DNA from: Euphorbia lathyris
Lineage: Eukaryota; Streptophyta; Magnoliopsida; Malpighiales; Euphorbiaceae
NCBI RefSeq assembly: GCF_963576675.1
Contig: NC_088919.1
Coordinates: 43,670,501 to 43,734,500, forward strand
Reading direction: 5' to 3'
DNA: 64,000 nucleotides
Below the pieces are notes generated by a model. That model was not told the DNA's origin and searched no databases. It worked only from the letters and a program-made list of their open reading frames with translations. Below are positions 1-10,585 of this stretch, one piece after another; positions within the stretch are counted from its first letter, which is position 1, and each line of letters starts with the position of its first letter. The position numbers were made by a program, and so were the translations under genes.

Positions 1-205
1 CGGAAAGCTGACGGAAAGAAAACCGTCAAGTATACACATGTCAGTAAAACCTTTTGACGGAATAATGAGCTGACGAATCGTTGACGGAAATTATCCGTCA
101 ATACGTTCTGACGTTTCTATTGACATGGAAAACCGTCAAAACTTATGCCGTTATGTTAGACGGATATATTTTGACAGTATACTGACGGAAATTTCCGTCA
201 GTAAA
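1..205. repeat. CACTA left subterminal repeat array
   Basis: The motif TGACGGAA and its complement TTCCGTCA recur about every 15-30 bases in both orientations. In CACTA elements such repeats bind the element-encoded subterminal-binding protein. The array ends where AT-rich unique sequence begins. Confidence 0.75.
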
Positions 206-352
206 TTTAAAATCAAAATTTTTGAAATAAATAAAATATATTTGCATTGATTTTACAATTATAATTCCAAAATTAAAAAAATAAACATTATTTGCTAACT
301 TTCAACATTTGGATTGAAGGAAGCTAATTATAAACCAATATGGTACTTTCGG

Positions 353-568
353 TCAACAGTTTTTAGTTAAACTGTAAATACAAAAATAAGCATAAACAAG
401 TAAATATTGGTTTAGAGTGTTTCCAAGTAAATTAGTTCGGCTAGCAAGTGCTTTGAGACAAGGTAATAGACCATGTATGGAGCGGATGTGACTTTTTTCC
501 GATAAACCTTGCTCTTGAATGTGGCCTTCGCAACAATTTCTAGACCATTCATCTTTTATGCATGCCAT
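353..568 (-). other. exon-like minus-strand segment inside the CACTA element
   Basis: On the minus strand a good acceptor (CTACTTTCAG, about 578-587) opens an ORF of about 70 codons ending at 353. The peptide (starting MACIKDEWSRNCCEGH) is not recognised. With the exon-like segment at 2829-3061 it may be part of a captured host gene, or a chance ORF. Codon usage is not distinctive enough to decide. Confidence 0.2.
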
Positions 569-1978
569 TTTCAGCTGAAAGTAGAAACCGATGTGTTAGG
601 TTGCATTAGAATAGTCTATTTGCAACTCCATCAAGTTATATGCAGTTAAAAATATATATTCTAGAAAGAAGAAAAATAACTAATTTAACCCATGTAATCA
701 CATAATAAAAATAATATGACAAATTTTTTAATAAAAATTATCTCACTAAATGTAAGAATACCAAAATATAACAACTTTTCATTTAATCATCTTTGAAATA
801 GGGATGTGCTAGGCGCCTAGACTAAACCAAACTGTGAGTCGATCGATCGCAAGGATCTAGACCTATGAAGCACCGATATGGGTACAGACTAAATTCACAT
901 TTCTTCAAAAACCATGAGACTATTTTGGTACCTTATCCCAAAATTTTACTATTATGTACGTTGGGATAATTTGCATTTTACCAAAAATGATAAGGAAAAA
1001 TTTAGATATTATGCTATTAAAGAATTACTTACCTTTGAGGCCAAAAGTATGAGCTATAAACCAGAACTGTCTTATTGTATTCCCCACTACCAACCTCAGA
1101 ATAATACCAAGTGTCAAACTACAAAATTTGGATTAAGAATCAATGTAATTTCTATAGATTCAAACAGTTTGTGAAAGTTCAGGTAATAGGCAAGCAAATA
1201 CGTTGCTTCTCCTCATCAAACCTTAATAAAATAGAATTTCATAAACATTAACTCACATTACTAGTACCCAAGACGTTGCTTCTTCTCCTCATCAATGCCA
1301 ACCAAACCAACAAACAATTGCACCACCTAAAGCTCTCCAATCTGCCAGATTTAGCATAATGTCATCTAAATAATTCGATGCATTTAAATAAATGATTAAG
1401 GAACAAGTATTGAATAATAATATCAATGGTTCTATAGTTCGCACATCATTCTTCATAAAGTGTAAACTATAACTACTCAGAAAATTGGAAACATCAGAAA
1501 TGAAGGAACACATAAGACAATTACAACTACTCAAAATTAAGAAATACATGAAAATAAGAGGATGGGTTTTAAATTTGTCTCGATGAATCAACATATGACT
1601 CAATATGCAAAAGAATTTGAAGAATTGACTAGCAGAGGCCAAGAAGGCAGTAAAAATTGACAGGATCAGAAACTAACAATATAGGAATAAAAACTGAATA
1701 AGAAAACAAAAAAAGAGACAAACATAGAAATTCAGCAGAAATTAGTAAATCTTACAAGCATGCTTTAGACATGAAAGGAAAAAACGTATGCATGGGGTAA
1801 ATTCTATAAACCACTGAGTGAGGTAATACCATTTGCACAGAAATAAAAAAACACTATTATAATAACAAAACGAAGTAGAAATTATGCATAAATATCTGAT
1901 ACCATAAAACAGAAACTAGGAATGGTTGTAAGCAATCACAAAGCTAGATTTAAAACAGTGGCCAGAGATCACAACACA

Positions 1979-2345
1979 TTAAAAAGAACTCATATTGAAA
2001 ACCAGTATAATAAAGCAAGAAAATCTGAAGAGAGAACAATGATGTCTATTATTTCTTGCGGATAATTCAACAACTGCTTCCTTCTCTATCAATTCTTCAA
2101 ATAGACACCACAAAAAAGGGAATATAAAATCAATAAGGCCAAAATTAGACCATAAGCGTGATGAGAGAATTGCCGAAGTTCCAATTTGAGCTTGACAATC
2201 AATGAAGTTGTTACAAACACCAAGAAGATTGGCATTGGGCGCATCATAGAAAGTCTCATTTTCTTGCTCCATAACTTGCGGATCAGGATCAGATTTTCTC
2301 TTACAGTAGCTCTTTTGGACAAACAGCCCTGAGCACGAGATATAG
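1979..2345 (-). other. exon-like minus-strand segment, unrecognised
   Basis: On the minus strand an acceptor-like ...CTCGTGCTCAG (near 2330-2340) is followed by about 100 open codons that include MEQENETFYDAPNANLL and continue to a stop at 1979. I do not recognise the product. It lies between the other two exon-like segments and on the same strand, which is the only contextual support for a captured gene. Confidence 0.2.
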
Positions 2346-2828
2346 GCAACAAAAATTAGGAATTTACAATTATAAGACGAGCACGCTCAAAGCTTCTTTT
2401 CCACAAGGGAGAAGAACATTGATGTGAAGCAGTCCTTGAAGTCAAATGCTTGCCCTTACAAATATTTTCACAGTATATGCATAGTCTCAAATTACTAGTA
2501 TTCACTTCTTACAAAATAAATGACAAACATACATAGTCTCATATTTCATTTCATCTTAACTACTCGCATACATGGATTCTAAAATCTGGCTCTTAATTGA
2601 ATATTCGCTAGCTAAGCCTCATTCTGTTATATTGAGATAAGAAATTAGGGGTTTATGATAAAACCCAAGAAAGCATTGCCGCCTCCAATCGCTTCAAAGT
2701 AGCCCTTAAGCATTTCAAGTTCTGATTCTCTAAATAAGAAATTTTGAAATTGTAAAATTGTTTATCATTGCATCATTTATCTCAAAAACATGAAAACCAA
2801 GCATGTTAAAGGGTAAACAATACACACC

Positions 2829-3061
2829 TTAGATGGAGACAGCATCAGAACTTGCAACAGCCTCTGAAATGCAACTATCGCGCTGCGCGGCTCGGGAGCA
2901 GACCAATCGTTGTGGGGATCGCCTTTCGCCCCATACATAGAATCGCCATTTTTGTCTGAAAGTAGAAGTCGCTGCCGAGTAGAGATGAGTGGCGGCCATA
3001 AAAGAAACCCTAGGGTTTCGGAATGGAGAGAAAAAGGGAGAGGCAAAGAACATGCGCACAA
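2829..3061 (-). other. possible captured first exon, minus strand, inside the CACTA element
   Basis: The minus strand reads from a 5'-UTR-like segment into overlapping ATG ORFs in a stretch clearly more GC-rich than its surroundings, and ends in a donor-like AAG/GTGTGT near 2830. One frame (starting MAATHLYSAATSTFRQ, rich in Ser, Thr, Ala and Arg and lacking early acidic residues) looks like an organelle transit peptide. Another reads MYGAKGDPHNDWSAPEP. I cannot choose a frame or name a family. The base composition and the donor suggest a host gene fragment carried by the transposon. Confidence 0.3.
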
Positions 3062-3204
3062 ATGGGTTAAAAAACCCTACACTCAGAACTTAAGAATATA
3101 TAGAGGTCATCTGATCTAATCTTAGCCGTCTAGCCAATTAGAAATCAACGGTTGATGTTCCATGGAGATTGCAAGGGATTTGATTATTAAAATACAAACA
3201 CATA

Positions 3205-3340
3205 GTTAAACAACAAGTCAATTTGGCGAAACGGTGTGATCAGTTACTAGTAAGCCTGAGGCAGGAGTTCGATTTCGGCAACTCCCATTCCGCCTATTTT
3301 GGTATGTGATGTTAATTTTCTTTTTCTATAATTTTCTTTT
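3205..3340 (+). mobile_element. candidate tRNA-derived SINE
   Basis: An A-box-like TGGCGAAACGG (3224-3234) is followed about 42 bases later by a B-box-like AGTTCGATTTC (3266-3276), close to the spacing in a tRNA. A T-rich tail follows. These are the internal RNA polymerase III promoter elements of plant SINEs. No flanking TSD was established and the ends are approximate. Confidence 0.42.
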
Positions 3341-3577
3341 AAAATCGAAATCATTCCAGCAAACCCTAAGACTATATATGTGATTGTAAATAAAAAAACT
3401 CATGCAATAAAATAATTAAATAACAAAAAATTATATATCCAAGAATTGGAAACTCATATGACAAAAAGTTACATTTCATACAAAAAATTGTTCATGAAAA
3501 TTCTATTAAATAAAAAAGATATATATACTTTGGTTTAAAATTTTGAAAATGCATTCATTTTTAACAATTTAATGTTT

Positions 3578-3816
3578 TTTGACGGAATTCCGTCAACATT
3601 TCCGTCAGAATCCATCATTCTTATTGACGGAAAATATTTCCTTCAATAATTTCCATCAAAAAAAATGGAGGGAATGTTCCCGCTTTAATATTTGACGGGA
3701 TATACATTCCGTCAAGAATATCCGTCAAACATATTGACGGAATACATATTGACGGAATTTCGTCAGATTTTACTGACGGATTATATTCCGTCAGAAAATT
3801 CCGTCAGTAAACAAAT
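3578..3816. repeat. CACTA right subterminal repeat array
   Basis: Dense alternating TGACGGA and TCCGTCA motifs, more than ten in 240 bases, lead directly into the terminal inverted repeat. It is the mirror of the array at 1-205. Confidence 0.8.
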
Positions 3817-3830
3817 ATTTTCTAGTAGTG
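3817..3830. repeat. CACTA terminal inverted repeat (right copy)
   Basis: ATTTTCTAGTAGTG is the complement of CACTACTAGAAAAT, the usual start of plant CACTA elements. Immediately after it the LINE ORF1 reading frame resumes. Confidence 0.8.
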
Positions 3831-4360
3831 TTGGTATTGAAAGGGAGGGAAAGCAAATTTGGATTGAAGTGACATATGAAAATTTGCCAAGCTTTTGCAA
3901 AGTCTGTTCAAACATCGGGCACATGGCGTATGATTGCAGAAGAAACAAAAAACCAACGGCTGAGAGCACTGATAAAAGGCAAGGTGCAGGGACTGAAAAG
4001 AGGAAACAAAACAGAATGGGGGCTCGTACAGAAATACCAGTTCCAGAAGTGACAGACAGAATCCTCGTAGTGCTGAATCCCCCTGAAAAGGTAACACCAA
4101 ATGCCACAAAGCAGCGAGACGAGCCTCTATGGAATTCTGCGTTACAAGCCAGCCCTCAGGGGCAAGGATCGCAGGAACATGCTTTGGCACTGGAGGAGCG
4201 GCCCGCTTCCCCCGGGAATGATAACTTGACTATGGTTCAATCCTGGGCAGACATGGATGAGGATGAGGATGATAATGAAGAGGAAGGAGTTTGGGAGATA
4301 GTCATTGCAAAGAAAAACCGAGCTCGCCAGATCGGTAAACGCCTTTCTCAACGTCAATGA
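3831..4360 (+). pseudogene. LINE ORF1 C-terminal part (CCHC RNA-binding protein), split by CACTA
   Basis: ORF1 of plant LINEs encodes a nucleic-acid-binding protein that coats the element RNA. The visible part begins right after the CACTA terminus and contains a CCHC zinc knuckle (C-x2-C-x4-H-x4-C, nt 3896-3937, CKVCSNIGHMAYDC) preceded by the IWIEVTYENLPSFC stretch typical of this family. A low-complexity acidic tail with a DEDEDDNEEE run follows. The open frame extends left to 3692 only because the transposon end happens to be open; that extension is not LINE protein. The stop overlaps the ORF2 start as ATGA (4357-4360), consistent with coupled termination and reinitiation. The N-terminal region is missing. 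Confidence 0.8.
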
Positions 4361-7300
4361 ATGTTCTTTACTGGAATTGTAGAGGTATCCACAATCTGGA
4401 CACCCAGCGTTACTTATTTAATCTGTGTAAGTTGCATAAACCAACAATCTTGTGTCTGGCGGAGCCAATGGTCGACTTTCAGGTAATTCGCACCTCTTTT
4501 TGGGAAAGTCTGGGAATGACTAGGGTGTCTTACAACTGTAAAGAAGTTCCTTCGCTTTGGGTTTTTGTTGTTTCAAAGATGATTTCTAATGTGAACATTC
4601 ATATGAGGCATGAGCAATTTGTTTTGATTCAGCTACAAATCCTGGGAACATCTATTAACTTGTGTGCGATTTATGGCAGTGTTTGGGCTAATAGAAGGCT
4701 GGATTTATTTAACAGTATTCTGAACCTCAGGAATAATTTTAAAGGGCAATGGCTTACAATCGGGGACTTCAATTCGATTCTAGGTGCTCATGAAAAAACA
4801 GGAAGAGTGCCAGCTCAGAGACCTTGCGCGGACTTCAGGAAGTTTATTGAAGAGTGTGAATTTGTTGATGTTACAACGCAGGGGCTGTATTACACTTGGA
4901 GCAATGGCAGAGCTGGTTCTGCTAGAGTCGAGAGTAGAATTGACAGAGCTTTGATTTCTCAAGAGCTTGCGGATGACTGGGACAGCCACAGTAGCACAGT
5001 TCTTAATCGTCACCAATCTGATCATAGCCTGCTTCTGTTCTGCTGTAAATCAAAGGTTCAAAAGCATTCGAGGTTCAGATTTCAGGCAATGTGGATCACA
5101 CATGGCGGGCTCCGTGAGGTCGTTAGCGATTTTTGGAAAGGGGATCACCCACGTCTTCCGCTCATGCAGTCGCTTTGTGATAAGCTCAAACGGCTACGAC
5201 CAGTGCTTAGAAAATGGAATAAAGAAGTGTTTGGCGATTTGGATGACCAAGTTCGCAAGGCCGAAGAAAATCTACACACTATTCAGTCTAATTCTATTAG
5301 CAATTCGATACAGGAGGAGTTCAAAGCTCACTCAGATCTCAATCTGGCTTTGCGCAGAAAAGAAATTTTCCTGAAAAGAAAAAGTAGAATCCGTTGGTTG
5401 CAGGAGGGCGACCGGAACAGTACCTTTTTTCATAGAACTGATAAGATAAGAGCTTCCTCTTCCGGCATTAACATGCTTAAGGTGAACGATCAGCTTGTTT
5501 CGGATCCGGATCAAATAGCGACGCACATATCTACCTTCTTTGGTAATCTCTTCCAAGGTGATCCCTCGGTTGCAACGGACCAGGCACTGATTACTGACAC
5601 TATTCCGTGGCTTGTCGAGGACACGGATAATGCCTTTTTGACGGCTTGTCCAAGTATGGAGGAGGTGCGTAACACGATTTTTTCTATGGATAGTGATAGT
5701 TCTCCTGGTCCCGACAGTTTCACAGGGACATTCTACCAAGAGTTCTGGGATATCCTCTGCACTGATGTTTATAAAGTGGTTCAGCATTTCTTCTCCACTA
5801 GGGCTGTTCTACCAGGTTTGAATTCAAGTTTAATGGTCCTCCTTCCGAAAGCTGACGACGCCATCTCTATTGATCAATACAGGCCTATTGCAATGAGTAA
5901 TTTCTCCTATAAAATAATCTCAAAGCTACTTGCGGATAGACTGGCTGGGATTGCATCGCGTATTGTTTCAGATAATCAGTTTGGTTTCATTCGGGGGAGA
6001 AGCATTCACCACGGCATTGCGGTTGTGTCTGAAGGAATTAATATGCTCAAGAAAAAATGTTTTGGTGATAACATAGCAATGAAAATTGACATACGGAAAG
6101 CCTTTGACACTCTAGATTGGCAGTTCTTGCTAATGGTTTTACAGGCCTTTGGCTTCTCTCCTAAGTTCAGGAATTGGATCTTTGAGATTCTATCATCTGC
6201 TAGGATTTCAGTCATGACCGGTTCGGCAATCTCCCCTCCAATTAGATGCTCCCGCGGGGTTCGTCAGGGGGATCCGCTCTCGCCAATCCTTTTTGGCATT
6301 GCAGAGGACTTTTTGAGCCGCAGACTTTGCTATTTGAAAGATTCAGGACAGCTTCAGCCCATGAATTACACGCCCGTGGCCTTTCCGACTCATCTTCTAT
6401 ATGCTGATGACATTCTTCTTTTCTGCAAAGCTACAACTAGCAACATAATTGCCATTAAGGAGGTCTTCTCTTTGTACGGGACTCTTTCGGGACAATTGGT
6501 GAATTGGGATAAGTCTGAAATTTTCACTAGTACTGCTGTTACGACTGGACGTGGTGGTCGGCTTACCGGGATTCTGGGGATAAAGCAAGGACGGATCCCT
6601 TTTCGGTATTTAGGTGTTCCTCTTTTTTTTGGCAGCCCGCGAAAACAACACTTAGTTGGCATTCTGGATAAAATCTTAGCAAATTTCAGTCGCTGGAAAG
6701 GTTCTTGCTTATCAATGGCGGGCTGGGTTGCTCTGGTGAACTCTGTAATTACAAGTAGCTTTATAAACTCTTTCATAATCTACAAATGGCCTAAAGCGCT
6801 TCTTTCCCGAATGACCCGTTGCATCAAGAACTTTATTTGGACGGGTAGCATTGACTCCAAAAAACTAGTCACGGTAGCTTGGAATAAATGTTGTCGTCCA
6901 GTGAAGGAGGGCGGTTTAGGGATTAGAGATCTCAATCTTCTCAACGTGGCATTATTAGGGAAAATGGCTTGGGGAATCCTACAAGAGGACTCGAGGTGCT
7001 TTGATCTGTTGCGGTCTCGTTTCATTTCCTCCGCAGGTTTGGGGAAGGATTACATTTCAAATTCTTCAATATGGGGCTCCGTTAGACTGGTCTATGACAC
7101 CCTACGAAAGCACTATTTGTGGTGGATTGGTAGGACCACAAAGCTAAACTTCTGGAATGGTGGTTGGATCTCTCCTTCAATCAACGAACAACTAAACGTC
7201 CCTCCAAAACGAAGACATAAGATGAAAGACCCTGTAAGTTCATACCTGATCAATAACACTTGGGAGGATTTACCGGGGCTGCCGAGGGAGATTGAGAATC

Positions 7301-8463
7301 AGATTCTTGGCACTCGACGAGGCATGGAGGACGGGGACGTCTGCATATGGAAGCCGGCAGCGTCAGGTCAATTCACGACCAAGCTGTTTCTTGATTGGCT
7401 AGGACCTGATCGGTTAAACCCGGATTGGTGCCGTATGGTTTGGAAACAATATATATTACCGTCGCAATCTTTAACGTGCTGGAAGGAGATTCTGGGAGCT
7501 TTACCAACTCACGACAGGCTGATTAGGAGAGGCTATCAAATTGTGTCGAGATGCTGTTTTTGTGCGGAAAATTCTGAAACAGCTGAGCACATTTTCATCA
7601 CTTGCAGATACTCGGTTCAGTTCTGGAGAGGCGTGGGAAACTTGTTTGGTCGATCGGTTTTTATTGAAGGTTCTGTGTCAGACCTGATCCTTGACGCGGC
7701 TAAGCAGAGGTTCAGCCCGCAAATTGCTGTTCTGTGGAACTCCGCAATCGTTAATGAGGTTTGGGTTCTCTGGTATACACGGAACCAAATCGTATTTGAG
7801 GGAGAAAAGCCAAACATCACGTTAATATTCAGTCGGTTGTGGAGATTGGTCCGTGAGTCGGGCGGGCTATCGGATGCCTCGATGTGGAACTCCACGGTTG
7901 AATGTAAAATCCTTCACGAGCTTGGTCTCCAGAGGAAGCCTCACCGCGCACAGAGAATTATTCTGGTTCGTTGGCATGACCCTCCTTCGGGGTGGTGGAA
8001 GGTTAACACGGACGCGTCAGTAGCGGGCACTCCGATTACAGCTGGTTGCGGGGGAATTTTTAGAACAAAACACGGTATCTTTGCGGGAGCCTTTGCTTTC
8101 CGTTTGAACTGTCGCCATTCATATATTGCAGAACTGACTGCTGCAATTTCTGCTATCAACATGGCCTTTGCGCGAGGTTGGAGCAATCTTTGGGTGGAGA
8201 GCGACTCGAGCTACGTGGTGCAGACTTTGAAGTCCCGGACTTTGTTGGTGCCGTGGATCCTAAAGCAAGACTGGCTTCAATGCCTTCAAAATATGACATC
8301 CATGACGATTGTTGTTTCCCACATTTACAGGGAAGGGAATCAGGTTGCAGACATTCTTGCGAACTATGGTAGACTTTCGGTTAATGATGCTTGGTGGAAT
8401 GAGCTTCCTCACTTTTGCAATTCGGCTTTCCTTAGCAATTTAGGAGGTCGTACTGTTTTTTGA
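4357..8463 (+). CDS. LINE ORF2: endonuclease, reverse transcriptase, zinc-binding domain, RNase H
   Basis: This 1368-aa polyprotein nicks target DNA and primes reverse transcription at the nick. The order is: an apurinic-type EEP endonuclease (residues 1-230; start MNVLYWNCRG, GDFN near 136, SDH near 221); a reverse transcriptase with YRPIAMSN, the A-motif region KIDIRKAFDTLDW, RQGDPLSP and YADD (682-685); a zf-RVT Cys/His segment near 1065-1080 (CCFC...H..C); and a C-terminal RNase H from about 1215 (VNTDAS, ESDS, GNQVADILAN). The length is normal for plant LINEs with an RNase H. There is no internal stop or frameshift, unlike most other coding regions here. The ATG is favoured because the EEP domain starts at residue 1 and overlaps the ORF1 stop. 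Confidence 0.93.
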   Translation: MNVLYWNCRGIHNLDTQRYLFNLCKLHKPTILCLAEPMVDFQVIRTSFWESLGMTRVSYNCKEVPSLWVFVVSKMISNVNIHMRHEQFVLIQLQILGTSINLCAIYGSVWANRRLDLFNSILNLRNNFKGQWLTIGDFNSILGAHEKTGRVPAQRPCADFRKFIEECEFVDVTTQGLYYTWSNGRAGSARVESRIDRALISQELADDWDSHSSTVLNRHQSDHSLLLFCCKSKVQKHSRFRFQAMWITHGGLREVVSDFWKGDHPRLPLMQSLCDKLKRLRPVLRKWNKEVFGDLDDQVRKAEENLHTIQSNSISNSIQEEFKAHSDLNLALRRKEIFLKRKSRIRWLQEGDRNSTFFHRTDKIRASSSGINMLKVNDQLVSDPDQIATHISTFFGNLFQGDPSVATDQALITDTIPWLVEDTDNAFLTACPSMEEVRNTIFSMDSDSSPGPDSFTGTFYQEFWDILCTDVYKVVQHFFSTRAVLPGLNSSLMVLLPKADDAISIDQYRPIAMSNFSYKIISKLLADRLAGIASRIVSDNQFGFIRGRSIHHGIAVVSEGINMLKKKCFGDNIAMKIDIRKAFDTLDWQFLLMVLQAFGFSPKFRNWIFEILSSARISVMTGSAISPPIRCSRGVRQGDPLSPILFGIAEDFLSRRLCYLKDSGQLQPMNYTPVAFPTHLLYADDILLFCKATTSNIIAIKEVFSLYGTLSGQLVNWDKSEIFTSTAVTTGRGGRLTGILGIKQGRIPFRYLGVPLFFGSPRKQHLVGILDKILANFSRWKGSCLSMAGWVALVNSVITSSFINSFIIYKWPKALLSRMTRCIKNFIWTGSIDSKKLVTVAWNKCCRPVKEGGLGIRDLNLLNVALLGKMAWGILQEDSRCFDLLRSRFISSAGLGKDYISNSSIWGSVRLVYDTLRKHYLWWIGRTTKLNFWNGGWISPSINEQLNVPPKRRHKMKDPVSSYLINNTWEDLPGLPREIENQILGTRRGMEDGDVCIWKPAASGQFTTKLFLDWLGPDRLNPDWCRMVWKQYILPSQSLTCWKEILGALPTHDRLIRRGYQIVSRCCFCAENSETAEHIFITCRYSVQFWRGVGNLFGRSVFIEGSVSDLILDAAKQRFSPQIAVLWNSAIVNEVWVLWYTRNQIVFEGEKPNITLIFSRLWRLVRESGGLSDASMWNSTVECKILHELGLQRKPHRAQRIILVRWHDPPSGWWKVNTDASVAGTPITAGCGGIFRTKHGIFAGAFAFRLNCRHSYIAELTAAISAINMAFARGWSNLWVESDSSYVVQTLKSRTLLVPWILKQDWLQCLQNMTSMTIVVSHIYREGNQVADILANYGRLSVNDAWWNELPHFCNSAFLSNLGGRTVF

Positions 8464-9185
8464 TTTCGCTAATTGTTTTGGCTCTTTCCTGTACTTTTAT
8501 TCTTTATTCTTTTAATAAATTAGGGCTCGGAGTTGGCGCGGAGGACAGGGGTGCCAACATAGTTGGGATGTCTGTGCAAAGCTCGTCCGTTGTTCCTGCT
8601 CTTTAATATTAAATATATCAATGTGTTTTTTTTTAACATTTCAGTGTTTATTCCCCAACCGATATATGAGAGATGATTTTTTGAAGTTAACCAATATAAT
8701 TAATTAATTTGACTCTATATTAATTGTATTTTTTAATTTATATGTAATACTCTAAAATGACTTATATAATGGAACGAATAAAGTAAATAAAAGAACTACT
8801 AACAAAATATACTAGTAAAATTTGTTATACTATTTGATGTCATATACAAGTATTTTATACTAACTAATAGTAAACTAAGTCTCTCTAATTTATGTTTTTT
8901 TATTGTTATAGATAAAAATTATATTTAAACCTTTGACATTCATAATTTTTCTTAATTAAATTTATAGTTTTTTTTATTAAATCTTTAACCTTTATAACTA
9001 TTTTTTTATTAAGTATTTTATATTTTATATTTATAACTTTTCTTTATTAAATTGCTGGTCTTTAATTTTCTCTTACGGCTCAATTATAATCTTTGTATCT
9101 AATTTATCATGCCCATCTATTCACAAGATCTTCATTACTAAAACGTGTATGAATAATTCCATAAAAAGAAGTGTATGAATAATAG

Positions 9186-9190
<5 letters not shown>

Positions 9191-9232
<42 letters not shown>
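9191..9232. repeat. (ATT)n microsatellite
   Basis: About 14 uninterrupted trinucleotide units. Confidence 0.95.
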
Positions 9233-9233
<1 letters not shown>

Positions 9234-9439
9234 CAAAGATTCCTCCATTATTAATTCCATTACACGTGCAAAATATGGCCTCAATTTCACACTTTCTTAA
9301 TTAGCTTATAAATAAAATGAGTGGATTTCTAGTTCTCTTCATACTCAAATATTATTGACAGGTACAACTCCTAATTTAGTTATAAAAATTATTGAAATAC
9401 TTCATATCTATCTATTTTAGTATTTATTATCCGTAAATT

Positions 9440-9560
9440 TTATCAATGGTGTACAACCTTTGTCCTATTTCACACTTTGGTGTACAATCTTCAATTTGTC
9501 TCACTAATATGTACGAACTTATAGGTGACCTCCCACTATGGTGTACAACAGGTAAAAATG
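9440..9560. repeat. unclassified short repeat with GGTGTACAA phrases
   Basis: GGTGTACAAC or a close variant recurs near 9449, 9479, 9510 and 9539, spaced about 30 bases apart, in the phrase 'tttggtgtacaa...'. It looks like the end of a dispersed element, but neither family nor ends can be set. Confidence 0.35.
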
Positions 9561-9659
9561 ACCGGTCAACCCGAAGTCAACACGCCACATAAGCATTTTT
9601 CATCAAGTTCATTAGTAAAAGTGGGACCCACAAATTATAAAGAAATTAATTTTATTATT

Positions 9660-9900
9660 TTTTCTCTTTTACCCTTATCCCTTACATTTCTTCATCTTTT
9701 TCCCTCTATTTCTTTCTCTCTCTTCAATTTTTTTTCTCTCTCTAACCTTTGTTTCTCTTCAAATTTCTTTCTCTCTCTAACCTTCTCTATTTCTAGCATT
9801 ATTACAAAAAAAAGAAATAAATACATTGGTTCACAATTTTCCTCAGTCTCCCTTTCTCCATAACTCTCTTCCCCTTCCATCTTTCTACCTCCTTTTAATT
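9660..9900. repeat. polypyrimidine (TC-rich) tract
   Basis: About 240 bases dominated by TTTCTCTC-type sequence on the plus strand. It is not coding. Confidence 0.7.
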
Positions 9901-10565
9901 TTTCAATTTTGTAGTGATTCCAAAGGTTGCAGCTTAGTTGATTGATAGTTAACAAAAATATTTGTGGTTTATCCTATTTACAAACAGAGACATTTTGTTT
10001 AAAAGTTTATAAATAGAGCTATGTGATATGTCTTATTACAAAATAAAGTATTATAATTACACATTTAAATATATGTGATAGTAATTGTATTTCTTAATTA
10101 AATGTTTCATATTTCATAATAGGATTATAGTTTTGAATCTGATTGTGTATTTTAATATAATTGCTTCCACTGTTTTAATCAAAATCGAATTCCCGAAGAA
10201 ACATCATTTGGGAATAGTGACCTCACGTTGTGAGAGTTATTAATTTTACAGTCTAGATTTGAAATGCTTAAAAAAACTCTACTCGTTTAAATACAAGGAA
10301 AAAGTATTAAAAAAAACATCTCTGGTCATAGTAATGTGGTATTTCTTTTTATAAACAAAAACATGTTACATTAGCAAAATAAGGAATTTAACTATCAATT
10401 TAAGTTTATTTACCGAAAAATATTATGCAAGAAAATATTTTTTTTCTGATTTTTCTATGGTTTTAAAAACCGGACCGGACATCAAACCGGTTTGACAAAG
10501 GGTTTATGAGTCAACGAGTTCAACCGATTAATTCAGATTGGTTGAACAGGATGACATCATAAATA

Positions 10566-10585
10566 ATATATATATATATATATAT
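10566..10585. repeat. (AT)n microsatellite abutting copy A
   Basis: Ten AT units end exactly where the element fragment starts (GAGAGG...). Copy B also ends at an (AT)n run (57907-57927), suggesting insertion into TA repeats. Confidence 0.9.

Larger units (their letters stand above)
1..3830. mobile_element. CACTA (En/Spm-type) DNA transposon, left terminus outside the window
   Basis: The right end is the terminal inverted repeat ATTTTCTAGTAGTG (3817-3830), the complement of the plant CACTA terminus. It is preceded by an array of TGACGGA/TCCGTCA subterminal repeats. A matching array occupies 1-205, so the left terminus must lie just before base 1. The roughly 3.3 kb between the arrays has no long ORF and no recognisable transposase (TNPA/TNPD), so the copy looks non-autonomous. 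It interrupts ORF1 of the LINE that resumes at 3831. The 3-bp TSD would start with TTG at 3831-3833 but cannot be confirmed because the left flank is missing. Confidence 0.78.
3831..8625 (+). mobile_element. LINE (non-LTR retrotransposon), 5' side interrupted by CACTA
   Basis: It contains the C-terminal part of ORF1, an intact ORF2 and a short 3' UTR with AATAAA at about 8513. The 3' end is placed by the T-rich tract near 8625-8635. No clean poly(A) tail or TSD is visible, so that end is approximate. The missing ORF1 start should lie left of the CACTA element, outside the window. Confidence 0.85.
8626..10565. other. AT-rich spacer without a recognised gene
   Basis: No supported gene. It holds an ATT microsatellite, a phrase repeated around GGTGTACAA, and a long pyrimidine-rich tract, listed separately. 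ORFs across the pyrimidine tract are low-complexity translations. Confidence 0.6.

Noticed and set aside
1..205. Satellite or telomere-like array of TGACGG words
   Set aside because: The words occur in both orientations at irregular spacing and recur at the other end beside a CACTA terminus, so they are transposon subterminal repeats.
3692..3830. N-terminal extension of the LINE ORF1
   Set aside because: The open frame continues left into CACTA subterminal repeats; those codons are transposon DNA, not LINE protein.
9525..9955. ORFs on both strands at the pyrimidine tract
   Set aside because: Ser/Leu/Phe-rich or Glu/Lys/Arg-rich low complexity expected from TC repeats.
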